Positions 18,146 to 26,366 of a DNA stretch of 64,000 bases are shown in pieces. Every line of letters begins with the position of its first letter. Position 1 is the stretch's first letter. The DNA lies in assembly GCF_030252325.1 (NCBI RefSeq), contig NZ_CP126981.1, forward strand, positions 3,658,001-3,722,000. Reading direction: 5' to 3'. The position numbers and the translations under genes are program-made. Below the pieces are notes generated by a model. It was given only the letters and a program-made list of their open reading frames with translations. It made no database searches and was not told where the DNA came from. The stretch is from Candidatus Mycobacterium wuenschmannii. GTDB lineage: Bacteria > Actinomycetota > Actinomycetes > Mycobacteriales > Mycobacteriaceae.

Positions 18146-18688
18146 TCAGGCCTGCTCAGCGCTTGTCTGCGCTAAACGTTCGGCCGCGATCAGCTCGTTG
18201 AGCCAGTTGACTTCACGCTCGCTGGACTCCAGCCCGAGTTGGTGCAGCTGGCGGGTGTAGCGGTCCAGAGAGCTACTGGCCCGCGCAATGGCTTCACGCA
18301 GACCTTCTCGTCGTTCTTCGACCTGGCGGCGACGGCCCTCCAGGATGCGCATCCGCGCCTCGGCGGGCGTGCGGTTGAAAAATGCCAGGTGCACACCGAA
18401 CCCGTCGTCGGTGTAGTTGTGCGGCCCGGTGTCGGCGACCAGCTCGCTGAAACGCTGGCGGCCGGCGTCGGTCATTTCGTACACGCGCCGTGCCCGCCGC
18501 ACCGGCGTTCCGGCAGGCGCGGCGTTCTCGGCGATCATCCCGTCGGTCTGCATCCGCCGCAGCGCGGGATACAGCGATCCGTAGGAGAATGCTCTGAACG
18601 CCCCGAGCAGACCGGTCAACCGTTTGCGCAGCTCGTAACCGTGCATGGGCGACTCGAGCAGAAGTCCCAGGATGGCAAGCTCCAGCAT
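18146..18688 (-). CDS. PadR-family transcriptional regulator (Rv0047c-like)
   Basis: A 180-residue PadR regulator. The N-terminal winged helix reads [23 protein letters not shown]...[17 protein letters not shown] with the wing [17 protein letters not shown]. The C-terminal half (about 100-175) is a coiled-coil-rich Vir-type dimerisation domain ([19 protein letters not shown]). Reading the minus strand, AAAGGAGGTGG lies 5 nt before the ATG, an unusually strong ribosome-binding site for this window. It precedes ino1, as Rv0047c/Rv0046c do. Two palindromes lie in its upstream region and could be its operators. Confidence 0.92.
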   Translation of the reverse strand: MLELAILGLLLESPMHGYELRKRLTGLLGAFRAFSYGSLYPALRRMQTDGMIAENAAPAGTPVRRARRVYEMTDAGRQRFSELVADTGPHNYTDDGFGVHLAFFNRTPAEARMRILEGRRRQVEERREGLREAIARASSSLDRYTRQLHQLGLESSEREVNWLNELIAAERLAQTSAEQA

Positions 18689-18730
18689 CGATCCACCTCC
18701 TTTGCTGCACGGATTGCGTCGCTGTTATGT

Positions 18731-18766
18731 CGAGAAACAGTCTCGCTGCATAGTATCGGCCCGATA
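18731..18766. promoter_or_regulatory. Two palindromes upstream of padR, candidate operators
   Basis: CGAGA-N5-TCTCG (18731-18745) and TATCGG-C-CCGATA (18754-18766) lie 43-78 nt upstream of the padR start. The surrounding ATGT/GCAT elements recall the ATGT...ACAT spacing of PadR operators, but the match is loose. Autoregulation is the obvious hypothesis. Confidence 0.4.
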
Positions 18767-18839
18767 TATTCGCCGCTACTTCGGGCGGCCAGCTCTTGTT
18801 AGCGCGACGTTCAACCGGTGGTCGCCGAGGCGCCAATGG

Positions 18840-19742
18840 CTACGGCAGATCCACCCGTTTGATGGTGCCGTCACCGGCGAAGGTGAGCGAGCCGCTACCG
18901 AAGTCGCTGGAGACGTGCACCGACAGCTGCAACGCTCCCGGCGTCACCGGCCGGGGCGCGGGCTCGATGATCAAGTAGGTGTTCTTCACCTCGGCCTGCT
19001 TGATGTGCAGGGTGTCGGGTGCGCCACGCAGGATGCCGATGACCGTCGGGATGTCGAACGCGCTGAGGTCCACCGGATCGGGCGAATCGATGCCGCTCTT
19101 GGCCTTGTTCGTCGGGTCGTCCCAGCCGCCGCGGTAGTCCGAGTCGAGAATCCGCCGGTCGTCCGACGGGTCGGGGCGGTCAATGGACGCATAGGTCGGG
19201 TAGACGAGCAGCCGGTAGCCGATGACGTTGCCGAACCGCTTGCGTGCCTGCTCGATCAGGCCGGTCAGCCCGCCGACCGAATGAAGTTGCGTGGGCGGCT
19301 TCAGCACCACCGGGGCGACGCCGTCCGGCCGGGCGCCGGGGTCAGAGGAGACCGTGAACGGGGAGCTGGAGTCGCTGTAGATGCCCCAACCGATCCCGAT
19401 GCCGAAGACGAGTCCCGCGAGCAGGGCGACCACCAGAGCGGGCAGTCCGGCGCGCCTGATGCGGGCGCGCACATAGCCGAGCAGCCCGACGGGCGTTTCC
19501 CGTGACTGCAGCGCGGACGAGGCGCCGCCGTCGGACTGTAGGTCGTCGACCAGTTTTCGGAGATCGCCCAACGTCACGGCGTTGGTGGCGGCCTTCACCC
19601 GCTCGCGGTGCTCCTCCATGGAGAGCTCACCGCTGTTGAGCGCGTCGTCCAACAGCCGGCAGGCGTCCTGCCGGTCGCTGTCTCGGGCGCGGGTTCCCGC
19701 CGTAGCGCCGCGAGCCCCGGGCGCTGCAAGCCACTTAGCCAC
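18840..19742 (-). CDS. DUF1707-domain membrane protein (Rv0048c-like)
   Basis: A 300-residue membrane-anchored protein. After a basic N-terminus, residues about 20-70 form a DUF1707 (SHOCT-like) domain: RDSDRQDACRLLDDALNSG, LSMEEHRERVKAATNAVTLG, DLRKLVDDLQ. One transmembrane helix (LPALVVALLAGLVFGIGIGW, about 113-132) is followed by an extracytoplasmic domain of about 160 residues with no family I recognise. It matches Rv0048c in place and approximate length. Function unknown. Confidence 0.85.
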   Translation of the reverse strand: MAKWLAAPGARGATAGTRARDSDRQDACRLLDDALNSGELSMEEHRERVKAATNAVTLGDLRKLVDDLQSDGGASSALQSRETPVGLLGYVRARIRRAGLPALVVALLAGLVFGIGIGWGIYSDSSSPFTVSSDPGARPDGVAPVVLKPPTQLHSVGGLTGLIEQARKRFGNVIGYRLLVYPTYASIDRPDPSDDRRILDSDYRGGWDDPTNKAKSGIDSPDPVDLSAFDIPTVIGILRGAPDTLHIKQAEVKNTYLIIEPAPRPVTPGALQLSVHVSSDFGSGSLTFAGDGTIKRVDLP

Positions 19743-19820
19743 GCGATGATCCTAGAGTCGAGCGGTTTGCCGCGATCGAAAACGTGACCGACCTACCTCT
19801 CCGCACCGGCCGAGCGGACG

Positions 19821-19833
19821 TACTCTGGTCATC
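19821..19833 (+). promoter_or_regulatory. -10 element for a leaderless transcript (Rv0049-like gene)
   Basis: TACTCT at 19821-19826 fits the mycobacterial TANNNT -10 and is separated by exactly 7 nt from the GTG at 19834. The GTG would therefore be at +1, a leaderless mRNA. No Shine-Dalgarno precedes the gene, which agrees. Confidence 0.65.
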
Positions 19834-20265
19834 GTGCGGTTGCAGCGGCAGGTGGTGGACTACGCGCTCAAGCGCCGGTCGCTGCTCGCGGAGGTCTACT
19901 CCGGCCGCACCGGCGTCACCGAGGTCTGCGACGCCAACCCCTACCTGCTGCGCGCCGCCAAGTATCACGGCAAGGTCAGCGCGGTCATGTGCCCGATCTG
20001 CCGCAAGGAGCAGTTGACGCTGGTCTCGTGGGTGTTCGGCGAACACCTCGGCGCCGTGTCAGGGTCTGCGCGGTCTGCCGAAGAGCTTGTCTTGCTAGCG
20101 TCGCGGTTCGAAGAATTCGCGGTACATGTGGTGGAGGTATGTCGAACCTGCAGCTGGAATCACTTGGTCAAGTCGTATGTGCTCGGCGCGACACCCGCGG
20201 CACGTCCGCCGCGCAAGCGCAGCACCCGGACGGCGCGCGACGGCGCCCGCACGGCCAGTGAATAA
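19834..20265 (+). CDS. DUF5318 protein with CxxC pairs (Rv0049-like)
   Basis: A 143-residue cytoplasmic protein of unknown function, equivalent to Rv0049. It has CPIC at about residue 53 and CRTC at about residue 108, which together could form a zinc site, and a basic tail (PPRKRSTRTARDG). The GTG start is supported by the -10 spacing. Its last codons overlap the GTG start of ponA1 by 8 nt, so the two are translationally coupled, as in M. tuberculosis. Confidence 0.88.
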   Translation: MRLQRQVVDYALKRRSLLAEVYSGRTGVTEVCDANPYLLRAAKYHGKVSAVMCPICRKEQLTLVSWVFGEHLGAVSGSARSAEELVLLASRFEEFAVHVVEVCRTCSWNHLVKSYVLGATPAARPPRKRSTRTARDGARTASE

Positions 20266-22627
20266 CGAAGGGCAGCAAGACCAATCAGCCGCTGACAACC
20301 GGAAAGGTTCAGCGGGCGATGCCGCGTCCAAGCGGCCCCGGCCGGCACGGCCGACTCCGCCGCCTGACGACCGGCTCACCACGATCCTGCCCCCGGTCAA
20401 GGACGACACCCCTAACCGCTTCAAGGATCCGATCGACGCGGTGAAGGCGGCTCTCGACGGCCGGCCGACGTCGCGGTCGTCTGATCGGCGCGACCCGCTG
20501 GAGATGGCCTCGTCCGCATTGAACGCCAAGTCGGCCTCGCGCAAGCCACCGCCGAGCGGCCCGCCGCCGACCGACCCGCCCAAGGGCCCGTCGCGCAAGG
20601 AACCGCCGCGTAAGAAGCCACCGCTGCCGGGATGGGCGCAGCGCCTCGACTGGGAGTGGCTCGAGCGCATCAACTGGAAGTGGGTCCGGCGCGGGCTCTA
20701 CGTCAGTGCCGTGGTGATCCTGCTGTTGCCGATCGTCACGTTCGCGATGGCCTATGCGATCGTCGACATCCCCAAGCCGGGCGACATCCGCACCAACCAG
20801 GTATCGACGATCCTGGCCAGCGACGGCTCCGAGCTCGCCAAAATCGTTCCGCCCGAGGGTAATCGGGTCGACGTCAACATCGACCAGGTCCCGGTGCATG
20901 TCCGGCAGGCGGTGATCGCGGCCGAGGACCGCAACTTCTACTCCAACCCGGGCTTCTCGTTCACCGGCTTCGCGCGGGCGTTCAAGAACAACATCTTCGG
21001 CGGCGACACCCAGGGTGGCTCGACGATCACCCAGCAGTACGTCAAGAACGCGTTGGTCGGGGCGCAGCGGGCCGGTGTCGGCGGCCTCGTTCGCAAGGCC
21101 AAGGAACTCGTCATCGCCACCAAGATGACCGGCGAGTGGTCCAAAGACGATGTGCTGCAGGCCTATCTGAACATCATCTACTTCGGTCGTGGCGCCTACG
21201 GCATCTCCGCGGCGTCGCGCGCCTACTTCGACAAACCCGTCGAACAACTCACCGTCGCCGACGGCGCCCTGCTGGCCGCGCTCATCCAGCGGCCCTCGAC
21301 GCTGGACCCCGCGGTCAACATGGTCGGCGCCCAGGGCCGGTGGAACTGGGTGCTCGACGGAATGGTCGACGACAAGGCACTTTCGCCGAAAGACCGCGCC
21401 GCCCAGCAGTTCCCGCCGACGGTTCCGCCCGAGCGGGCCCGCGAGGAGAACCAGACCACCGGACCCAACGGGCTGATCCAGCGCCAGGTCACCCGGGAGC
21501 TGATGGAGCTCTTCAACATCGACGAGCAGACGCTGAACACCCAGGGACTGCAGATCACCACCACGATCGACCCGACGGCGCAAAAGGCCGCCGAGGACGC
21601 GGTGGCGAAGTACCTGGCCGGGCAGAACGCCGAGATGCGGACCGCGGTCGTATCGATCGATCCACACAACGGCGCCGTCAAGGCCTACTACGGCGGCGCC
21701 GACGCCAACGGATTCGACTTCGCCCAGGCCGGTTTGCAGACCGGGTCGTCGTTCAAGGTGTTCGCGCTGATCGCCGCGCTCGAGCAGGGCATCGGCCTGG
21801 GCTATCAGGTCGACAGCTCGCCGCTGACCGTCAACGGCATCAAGATCACCAACGTCGAGGGCGAGGGCTGTGGGGTCTGCAACATCGCCGAGGCGCTGAA
21901 GCGGTCGCTGAACACCTCCTACTACCGGCTGATGCTGAAGCTGAAGAACGGCCCGGAAGACGTGGCGCAGGCCGCGCATCAGGCCGGCGTGGCGGACAGC
22001 TTCCCCGGCGTCTCGCACACGCTGTCCGAGGACGGCAAGGGCGGCCCGCCCAACAATGGAATTGTGCTGGGCCAGTACCAGACTCGCGCGATCGACATGG
22101 CCTCCGCGTACGCCACGCTGGCCGACTCGGGCATCTACCACCGCCCGCACTTCGTGCAGAAGGTGGTCAATGCCGAGGGCAAGGTGCTCTTCGACGCGGG
22201 CGGGTCGGACAACTCCGGCGAGCAGCGCATCCCCAAGGACGTCGCCGACAACGTCACCTCCGCCATGCAGCCGATCGCCGGCTGGTCGCGCGGCCACAAT
22301 CTGGCCGGTGGACGGGCGTCGGCGTCCAAGACCGGTACCACCCAGTTCGGTGACACCGGCGACGCCGACAAGGACGCCTGGATGGTCGGCTACACCCCGT
22401 CGCTGTCGACCGCGGTGTGGATCGGCACCGCGCGCGGCGACATCCCGTTGGTGACCAAAGGTGGTGCCGCCATCTACGGATCGGGTCTGCCATCCGACAT
22501 CTGGAAGGCGACCATGGACGGCGCCCTCAAGGGCACCACCAATGAGACCTTCCCGAAGCCGACGGAGATCGGCGGCTCCGCGGGTGTGCCGGCGGCACCC
22601 CGCCACCGCCGCAGCCGCCGCAGATGA
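20258..22627 (+). CDS. ponA1: Bifunctional penicillin-binding protein PonA1, C-terminal tail frameshifted
   Basis: Class A PBP that polymerises and crosslinks peptidoglycan. The GTG at 20258 (VNNEGQQDQS) overlaps the end of the preceding gene. Residues 1-145 are cytoplasmic, rich in Pro/Lys/Arg, and end in WKWVRRG. Next is one membrane helix (LYVSAVVILLLPIVTFAMAY), a GT51 glycosyltransferase (VIAAEDRNFYSNPGF, GGSTITQQYVKNAL) and a transpeptidase with SSFK, SLN and SKTGTTQ. The frame ends at 22627 after RHRRSRRR. One base more in the C-run at 22598-22601 would instead give a proline-rich tail containing TVIQPT and IAPGITIPIGPP, as remembered for M. tuberculosis PonA1, ending at 22770. Confidence 0.93.
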   Translation: MNNEGQQDQSAADNRKGSAGDAASKRPRPARPTPPPDDRLTTILPPVKDDTPNRFKDPIDAVKAALDGRPTSRSSDRRDPLEMASSALNAKSASRKPPPSGPPPTDPPKGPSRKEPPRKKPPLPGWAQRLDWEWLERINWKWVRRGLYVSAVVILLLPIVTFAMAYAIVDIPKPGDIRTNQVSTILASDGSELAKIVPPEGNRVDVNIDQVPVHVRQAVIAAEDRNFYSNPGFSFTGFARAFKNNIFGGDTQGGSTITQQYVKNALVGAQRAGVGGLVRKAKELVIATKMTGEWSKDDVLQAYLNIIYFGRGAYGISAASRAYFDKPVEQLTVADGALLAALIQRPSTLDPAVNMVGAQGRWNWVLDGMVDDKALSPKDRAAQQFPPTVPPERAREENQTTGPNGLIQRQVTRELMELFNIDEQTLNTQGLQITTTIDPTAQKAAEDAVAKYLAGQNAEMRTAVVSIDPHNGAVKAYYGGADANGFDFAQAGLQTGSSFKVFALIAALEQGIGLGYQVDSSPLTVNGIKITNVEGEGCGVCNIAEALKRSLNTSYYRLMLKLKNGPEDVAQAAHQAGVADSFPGVSHTLSEDGKGGPPNNGIVLGQYQTRAIDMASAYATLADSGIYHRPHFVQKVVNAEGKVLFDAGGSDNSGEQRIPKDVADNVTSAMQPIAGWSRGHNLAGGRASASKTGTTQFGDTGDADKDAWMVGYTPSLSTAVWIGTARGDIPLVTKGGAAIYGSGLPSDIWKATMDGALKGTTNETFPKPTEIGGSAGVPAAPRHRRSRRR

Positions 22628-22770
22628 CGGTCATTCAGCCCACGATGGAGATCGCGCCGGGCATCACAATTCCGATCGGTCCGCCGCAGACGGTGCCCGT
22701 CGGGCCGCCGCCCGGCCCACCGCCCGCGCCCGGTGCGCCCGCGCCGGCGGGAGCGCCGCCGCCACCGTGA
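22598..22770 (+). other. ponA1: Displaced reading frame of the PonA1 proline-rich tail
   Basis: The frame one base off that of ponA1 reads PPPPQPPQMTVIQPTMEIAP and then GITIPIGPPQT followed by Pro/Ala repeats, and stops with TGA at 22768-22770. That stop overlaps the GTG (22767) of the next gene as GTGA. Both the content and the overlap argue that this was the original end of PonA1 and that one C is missing from the CCCC run at 22598-22601. Confidence 0.8.
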
Positions 22771-24410
22771 CCGTCGCCGAGGCGGATCAGGCCGGCATCT
22801 CACCGCGGCGACTGGCCGCCGACCTACGCTCCGCCGACGATCGAGATTGCCCGAGCCGCAACGACTTTCTGGGCTCGGCGTTGTCGAACGTCATCGGTGG
22901 ACCGGTGGGTCGGCACGCCATCATCGGGCGCACGCGCACGCTGACGCCGCTGCGGGTGATGTTCATGATCGCGCTGGTGTTCCTGGCGCTGGGCTGGTCG
23001 ACCAAGGCGCCGTGCCTGCAGACCGTCGGGACCGGTCCGGGCGACCAGCGCGTCGCCAACTGGCAGAACCAGCGGGCCTACTACGAACTCTGCTACTCCG
23101 ACACCGTGCCGCTGTACGGCGCGGAGTTGTTGAGCCAAGGGCGTTTTCCGTACAAGTCGAGTTGGATCGAGCGGGACAACAGCGGCAAGCCGCAGACCCG
23201 TTACGACGGCAAGCCCGCGGTGCGCTACATGGAGTATCCGGTGCTCACCGGGGTCTACCAGTACGTGGCGATGTCGCTGGCCAAGACCTACACCGCGGTC
23301 AGCAAGACGATCCCGCTACCGGTGGTCGCCGAGGTGGTGGTGTTCTTCGATATCGCCGCGTTGGGGTTGGCGGTAGCGTGGCTGGCGACGCTGTGGGCCA
23401 CCGCCGGGCTGGCCGGGCGACGGGTGTGGGACGCCGCTCTGGTCGCCGCGTCGCCGCTGGTTATCTTTCAGATCTTCACCAACTTCGACGCACTGGCAAC
23501 GGCTTTCGCGCTCGGCGGGTTGCTGGCATGGGCGCGCCGACGGCCGGTGCTGGCCGGCATGCTGATCGGCCTGGGTGGCGCGGCCAAGCTCTATCCGCTG
23601 TTACTGCTCGGCCCGTTGCTGGTGCTGGGCGTCCGCACCGGCCGGTTGCGGGAGGTGGCCCGCACCGGCGCCGCCGCGGCGGTGACATGGCTGCTGGTGA
23701 ATCTGCCTGTGCTGCTGCTGTTTCCGCGGGGTTGGTCGGAGTTCTTCCGGCTCAACGCCCGTCGTGGCGAAGACATGGACTCGCTGTTCAATGTCGTGAA
23801 GTCGTTCACCGGCTGGGCGGGTTTCGATCCCGACGCCGGCTTCTGGGAGCCGCCGAAGGTGCTCAACAACGTGGTGTTGGCGCTGTTCGTAGTGGCCTGC
23901 GCGGCAATCGCTTACGTCGCTTTGACCGCGCCGCGCCGCCCACGCGTCGCGCAGTTGGCATTTCTGGTTGTCGCCGCGTTCCTGCTGACGAATAAGGTCT
24001 GGAGCCCGCAGTTCTCACTGTGGCTCGTGCCGCTGGCGGTCCTGGCGCTGCCGCACCGGCGAATCCTGTTGGTGTGGATGACGATCGACGCCCTGGTCTG
24101 GGTACCGCGGATGTACTACCTGTACAGCGTGCCCGACCGCGGACTGCCCCAGCAGTGGTTCACCACCACGGTGTTGCTGCGCGACATCGCGGTGCTGGTG
24201 CTGTGCGCGTTGGTGGTCCGCCAGATCTACCGGACCGAGGACGACCTGGTCCGCTGGGGCGGGCGGGTCGACGACCCGGCGGGTGGGGTGTTCGATCGCG
24301 CCCCCGACGCGCCGTCCGAGGCACTTCCGGCGTGGTTGCGACCGCGCGGGCTACAGCGTGCAACCGCATCGGCTCCGGCCACTGAAGCCACCGCGTCGAA
24401 CGTGCACTGA
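22767..24410 (+). CDS. GT87-type polyprenol-dependent glycosyltransferase (Rv0051-like)
   Basis: A 547-residue polytopic membrane protein of the GT-C superfamily, equivalent to Rv0051. GTG 22767 gives VTVAEADQAG... and then LAADLRSADDRDCPSRNDFL, matching that protein. About 10-12 helices start with VMFMIALVFLALGW. Conserved segments include YSDTVPLYGAELLSQGRFPY, MEYPVLTGVYQY, PLVIFQIFTNFDALA, GGAAKLYPLLLLGP and NKVWSPQFSLWLVPL. The acidic extracytoplasmic loops fit transfer from a polyprenyl-phosphate sugar donor. It is coupled to ponA1 by the GTGA overlap with the displaced ponA1 tail, so it probably serves the cell wall. Confidence 0.88.
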   Translation: MTVAEADQAGISPRRLAADLRSADDRDCPSRNDFLGSALSNVIGGPVGRHAIIGRTRTLTPLRVMFMIALVFLALGWSTKAPCLQTVGTGPGDQRVANWQNQRAYYELCYSDTVPLYGAELLSQGRFPYKSSWIERDNSGKPQTRYDGKPAVRYMEYPVLTGVYQYVAMSLAKTYTAVSKTIPLPVVAEVVVFFDIAALGLAVAWLATLWATAGLAGRRVWDAALVAASPLVIFQIFTNFDALATAFALGGLLAWARRRPVLAGMLIGLGGAAKLYPLLLLGPLLVLGVRTGRLREVARTGAAAAVTWLLVNLPVLLLFPRGWSEFFRLNARRGEDMDSLFNVVKSFTGWAGFDPDAGFWEPPKVLNNVVLALFVVACAAIAYVALTAPRRPRVAQLAFLVVAAFLLTNKVWSPQFSLWLVPLAVLALPHRRILLVWMTIDALVWVPRMYYLYSVPDRGLPQQWFTTTVLLRDIAVLVLCALVVRQIYRTEDDLVRWGGRVDDPAGGVFDRAPDAPSEALPAWLRPRGLQRATASAPATEATASNVH

Positions 24411-24447
24411 GGGCGGAAAAGTGCCGAAATTTTCACCCTGAGTGCAC
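24402..24447 (+). terminator. Terminator overlapping the GT87 stop codon
   Basis: GTGCACT...AGGG..GAAAA (from 24402) pairs with TTTTC..CCCT..AGTGCAC (to 24447), an interrupted but long stem that includes the TGA at 24408-24410. It separates ponA1/GT87 from the rpsF block. Confidence 0.6.
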
Positions 24448-24593
24448 GCTCGACGGAGCGCTACAGCAGGAGGTCCGCGGAGCAACCCGCCGCTCCGGAT
24501 TTCGCGGGTGAGACCGCCGTCCGGTAGCCTGACCCGGTTGCCGACGCAGGCGACCCTCCTGCCGCGGGGATTCCCGTGGCCGCACACGACCAT

Positions 24594-24603
24594 AGGAGGT
24601 GAT
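24594..24603 (+). promoter_or_regulatory. Extended ribosome-binding site of rpsF
   Basis: AGGAGGTGAT at 24594-24603 is fully complementary to the 16S 3' end and sits 9 nt before the ATG at 24613. It decides the rpsF start against upstream codons of the same frame. Confidence 0.85.
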
Positions 24604-24612
24604 GAGGTTCCC

Positions 24613-24903
24613 ATGCGTCCATACGAATTAATGGTCATCCTCGACCCCACTCTCGACGAGCGCACCGTAGCTCCGTCCCTGGAGACCTTTCTGAACGTCG
24701 TCCGCAAGGACGGTGGCTCGGTGGAGAAGGTCGACATCTGGGGCAAGCGCCGGCTCGCCTACGAGATCGCCAAGCATGCCGAAGGCATTTACGCGGTGAT
24801 CGATCTCAAGGCCGAACCCGCCACGGTGTCCGAGCTCGACCGTCAGCTCAGCCTGAACGAGTCGGTGCTGCGCACCAAGGTGATGCGTACCGACAAGCAC
24901 TGA
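24613..24903 (+). CDS. rpsF: 30S ribosomal protein S6
   Basis: Ribosomal protein S6, 96 residues, the usual bacterial length. It reads [20 protein letters not shown] and contains [20 protein letters not shown] and [11 protein letters not shown]6 binds S18 in the platform of the small subunit. It opens the conserved rpsF-ssb-rpsR-rplI block. A TAGCCT about 83 nt upstream of the ATG (24525-24530) could be a -10. Confidence 0.97.
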   Translation: MRPYELMVILDPTLDERTVAPSLETFLNVVRKDGGSVEKVDIWGKRRLAYEIAKHAEGIYAVIDLKAEPATVSELDRQLSLNESVLRTKVMRTDKH

Positions 24904-24912
24904 CCACCTGTT

Positions 24913-24975
24913 GGCGAATGGCCGCAGTGCGTCCGAGCCGTTGCGTAGGCTCAGCGTGACTCACGACCATTCGCC
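24913..24975 (+). promoter_or_regulatory. Inverted repeat between rpsF and ssb
   Basis: GGCGAATGG (24913-24921) and CCATTCGCC (24967-24975) are perfect 9-bp arms 45 nt apart. Between them lies a second small pair, GAGCC...GGCTC. It could be a leader hairpin tuning ssb relative to the ribosomal genes, or an operator. Confidence 0.4.
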
Positions 24976-25011
24976 GATTTGGGCGTGCCCATCCGGATTG
25001 AGGAGCTCATA

Positions 25012-25533
25012 GTGGCTGGTGACACCGTCATCACTGTTATCGGAAACCTGACCGCCGACCCCGAACTGCGTTTCACGCCGTCCGGTGCGGCCGTCGCGAA
25101 CTTCACGGTGGCGTCGACCCCGCGGCAGTTCGACCGTCAGACCAACGAGTGGAAGGACGGCGAAGCGCTGTTCCTCCGCTGCAGCATCTGGCGTGAGGCC
25201 GCCGAGAACGTGGCCGAGAGCCTCACCCGCGGCGCGCGGGTCATCGTCAGCGGACGGCTCAAGCAGCGTTCGTTCGAGACCAAAGAGGGCGAGAAGCGCA
25301 CGGTCGTCGAGCTCGAAGTCGACGAGATCGGCCCCTCACTGCGGTACGCCACCGCCAAGGTCAACAAGGCCAGCCGCAGCGGCGGCGGTGGCGGCGGATT
25401 CGGCGGCGGCGGGGGATCCCGCCAGTCGGCACCATCCCAGGGCGGCGGCGGCAGCGCCGGCGGCGACGACCCGTGGGGCAGCGCCCCGGCGTCGGGTTCG
25501 TTCGGCGGCGGCGACGACGAGCCCCCCTTCTAA
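25012..25533 (+). CDS. ssb: Single-stranded DNA-binding protein
   Basis: SSB, 173 residues, a tetrameric OB-fold protein of replication, repair and recombination. The OB fold (about residues 1-120) includes [38 protein letters not shown] and [18 protein letters not shown] Gly/Ser-rich linker from about 125 leads to the acidic partner-binding tip DDEPPF. GTG 25012 (VAGDTVIT) is preceded by GAGGAG at 25000-25005 and matches the M. tuberculosis N-terminus. The linker is a few residues longer than I recall for that species. Confidence 0.96.
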   Translation: MAGDTVITVIGNLTADPELRFTPSGAAVANFTVASTPRQFDRQTNEWKDGEALFLRCSIWREAAENVAESLTRGARVIVSGRLKQRSFETKEGEKRTVVELEVDEIGPSLRYATAKVNKASRSGGGGGGFGGGGGSRQSAPSQGGGGSAGGDDPWGSAPASGSFGGGDDEPPF

Positions 25534-25563
25534 CACTTCAGCGAAAGAACGAAAGAGAAAACC

Positions 25564-25818
25564 ATGGCGAAGTCCACCAAGCGGCGCCCGGCGCCGGAAA
25601 AGCCGGTCAAGGCCCGCAAGTGCGTGTTCTGCTCCAAGAAGGGCCAGGACATCGATTACAAGGACACCCAGTTGCTGCGTACCTACATCAGCGAGCGCGG
25701 CAAAATCCGTGCCCGCCGGGTGACCGGCAACTGCGTCCAGCACCAGCGCGACGTCGCGATCGCAGTCAAGAACGCCCGCGAGGTGGCCTTGCTGCCCTTC
25801 ACCTCTTCGACGCGGTAA
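25564..25818 (+). CDS. rpsR: 30S ribosomal protein S18
   Basis: Ribosomal protein S18, 84 residues, partner of S6. It reads [20 protein letters not shown], with [15 protein letters not shown] near the N-terminus and [18 protein letters not shown]. The CxxC pair plus the later Cys/His suggests the zinc-binding (C+) form, as opposed to the zinc-free paralogue mycobacteria induce under zinc limitation. It follows ssb by 30 nt in the same operon. Confidence 0.97.
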   Translation: MAKSTKRRPAPEKPVKARKCVFCSKKGQDIDYKDTQLLRTYISERGKIRARRVTGNCVQHQRDVAIAVKNAREVALLPFTSSTR

Positions 25819-25848
25819 CCGCGGCACGCAGAACGGATTAGCAGAACA

Positions 25849-26307
25849 ATGAAGCTCATTTTGACCGCTGACGTCGACCACCTCGGTGCCGTCGGCGAGA
25901 CCGTCGAGGTCAAGGACGGCTACGGCCGCAACTTCCTGCTGCCGCGCGGCCTGGCCGTCGTGGCCTCCCGCGGCGCGCAGAAGCAGGCGGACGACATCCG
26001 CCGGGCCCGCGACACCAAGCAGGTGCGCGACCTCGAGCACGCCAACGAGATCAAGGCCGCCATCGAGGGCCTGGGCAGCGTCTCGCTCCCGGTGAAGACC
26101 TCCGGCGACTCCGGCAAGCTGTTCGGCTCGGTCACCACGGGCGCCGTCGTGACGGCGATCCGCAAGGCCGGCGGGCCGAACCTCGACAAGCGCGTGGTGC
26201 GTTTGCCCAAGGGCCACATCAAGGCCGTCGGCAGCCACCCGATCACCTTGCACGTGCACCCCGACGTGGACGTCAAGGTCGCGCTGGACGTCGTCGCGGA
26301 GGCCTGA
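25849..26307 (+). CDS. rplI: 50S ribosomal protein L9
   Basis: Ribosomal protein L9, 152 residues. The N-terminal rRNA-binding domain carries [37 protein letters not shown] long connecting helix ([20 protein letters not shown]) leads to the C-terminal domain ([17 protein letters not shown]). It closes the rpsF-ssb-rpsR-rplI block and is followed by a T-tailed terminator. Confidence 0.97.
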   Translation: MKLILTADVDHLGAVGETVEVKDGYGRNFLLPRGLAVVASRGAQKQADDIRRARDTKQVRDLEHANEIKAAIEGLGSVSLPVKTSGDSGKLFGSVTTGAVVTAIRKAGGPNLDKRVVRLPKGHIKAVGSHPITLHVHPDVDVKVALDVVAEA

Positions 26308-26325
26308 GCGCCCTTAGCTCACTGA

Positions 26326-26366
26326 ACCCTCGGTGGTAGCCCGAATCGGCTGCCCCGGGGGTTTTT
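26326..26366 (+). terminator. Intrinsic terminator after rplI
   Basis: ACCCTCGG (26326 onward) can pair with CCGGGGGT (ending 26362), followed directly by TTTTT. It lies 20-60 nt past the rplI stop and ends the ribosomal-protein operon. Confidence 0.6.

Noticed and set aside
20309..22606. 765-residue minus-strand frame opposite ponA1
   Set aside because: It is a shadow of ponA1: rich in Arg/Gly/Asp, with no domain, whereas the plus strand encodes a complete PBP with all motifs.
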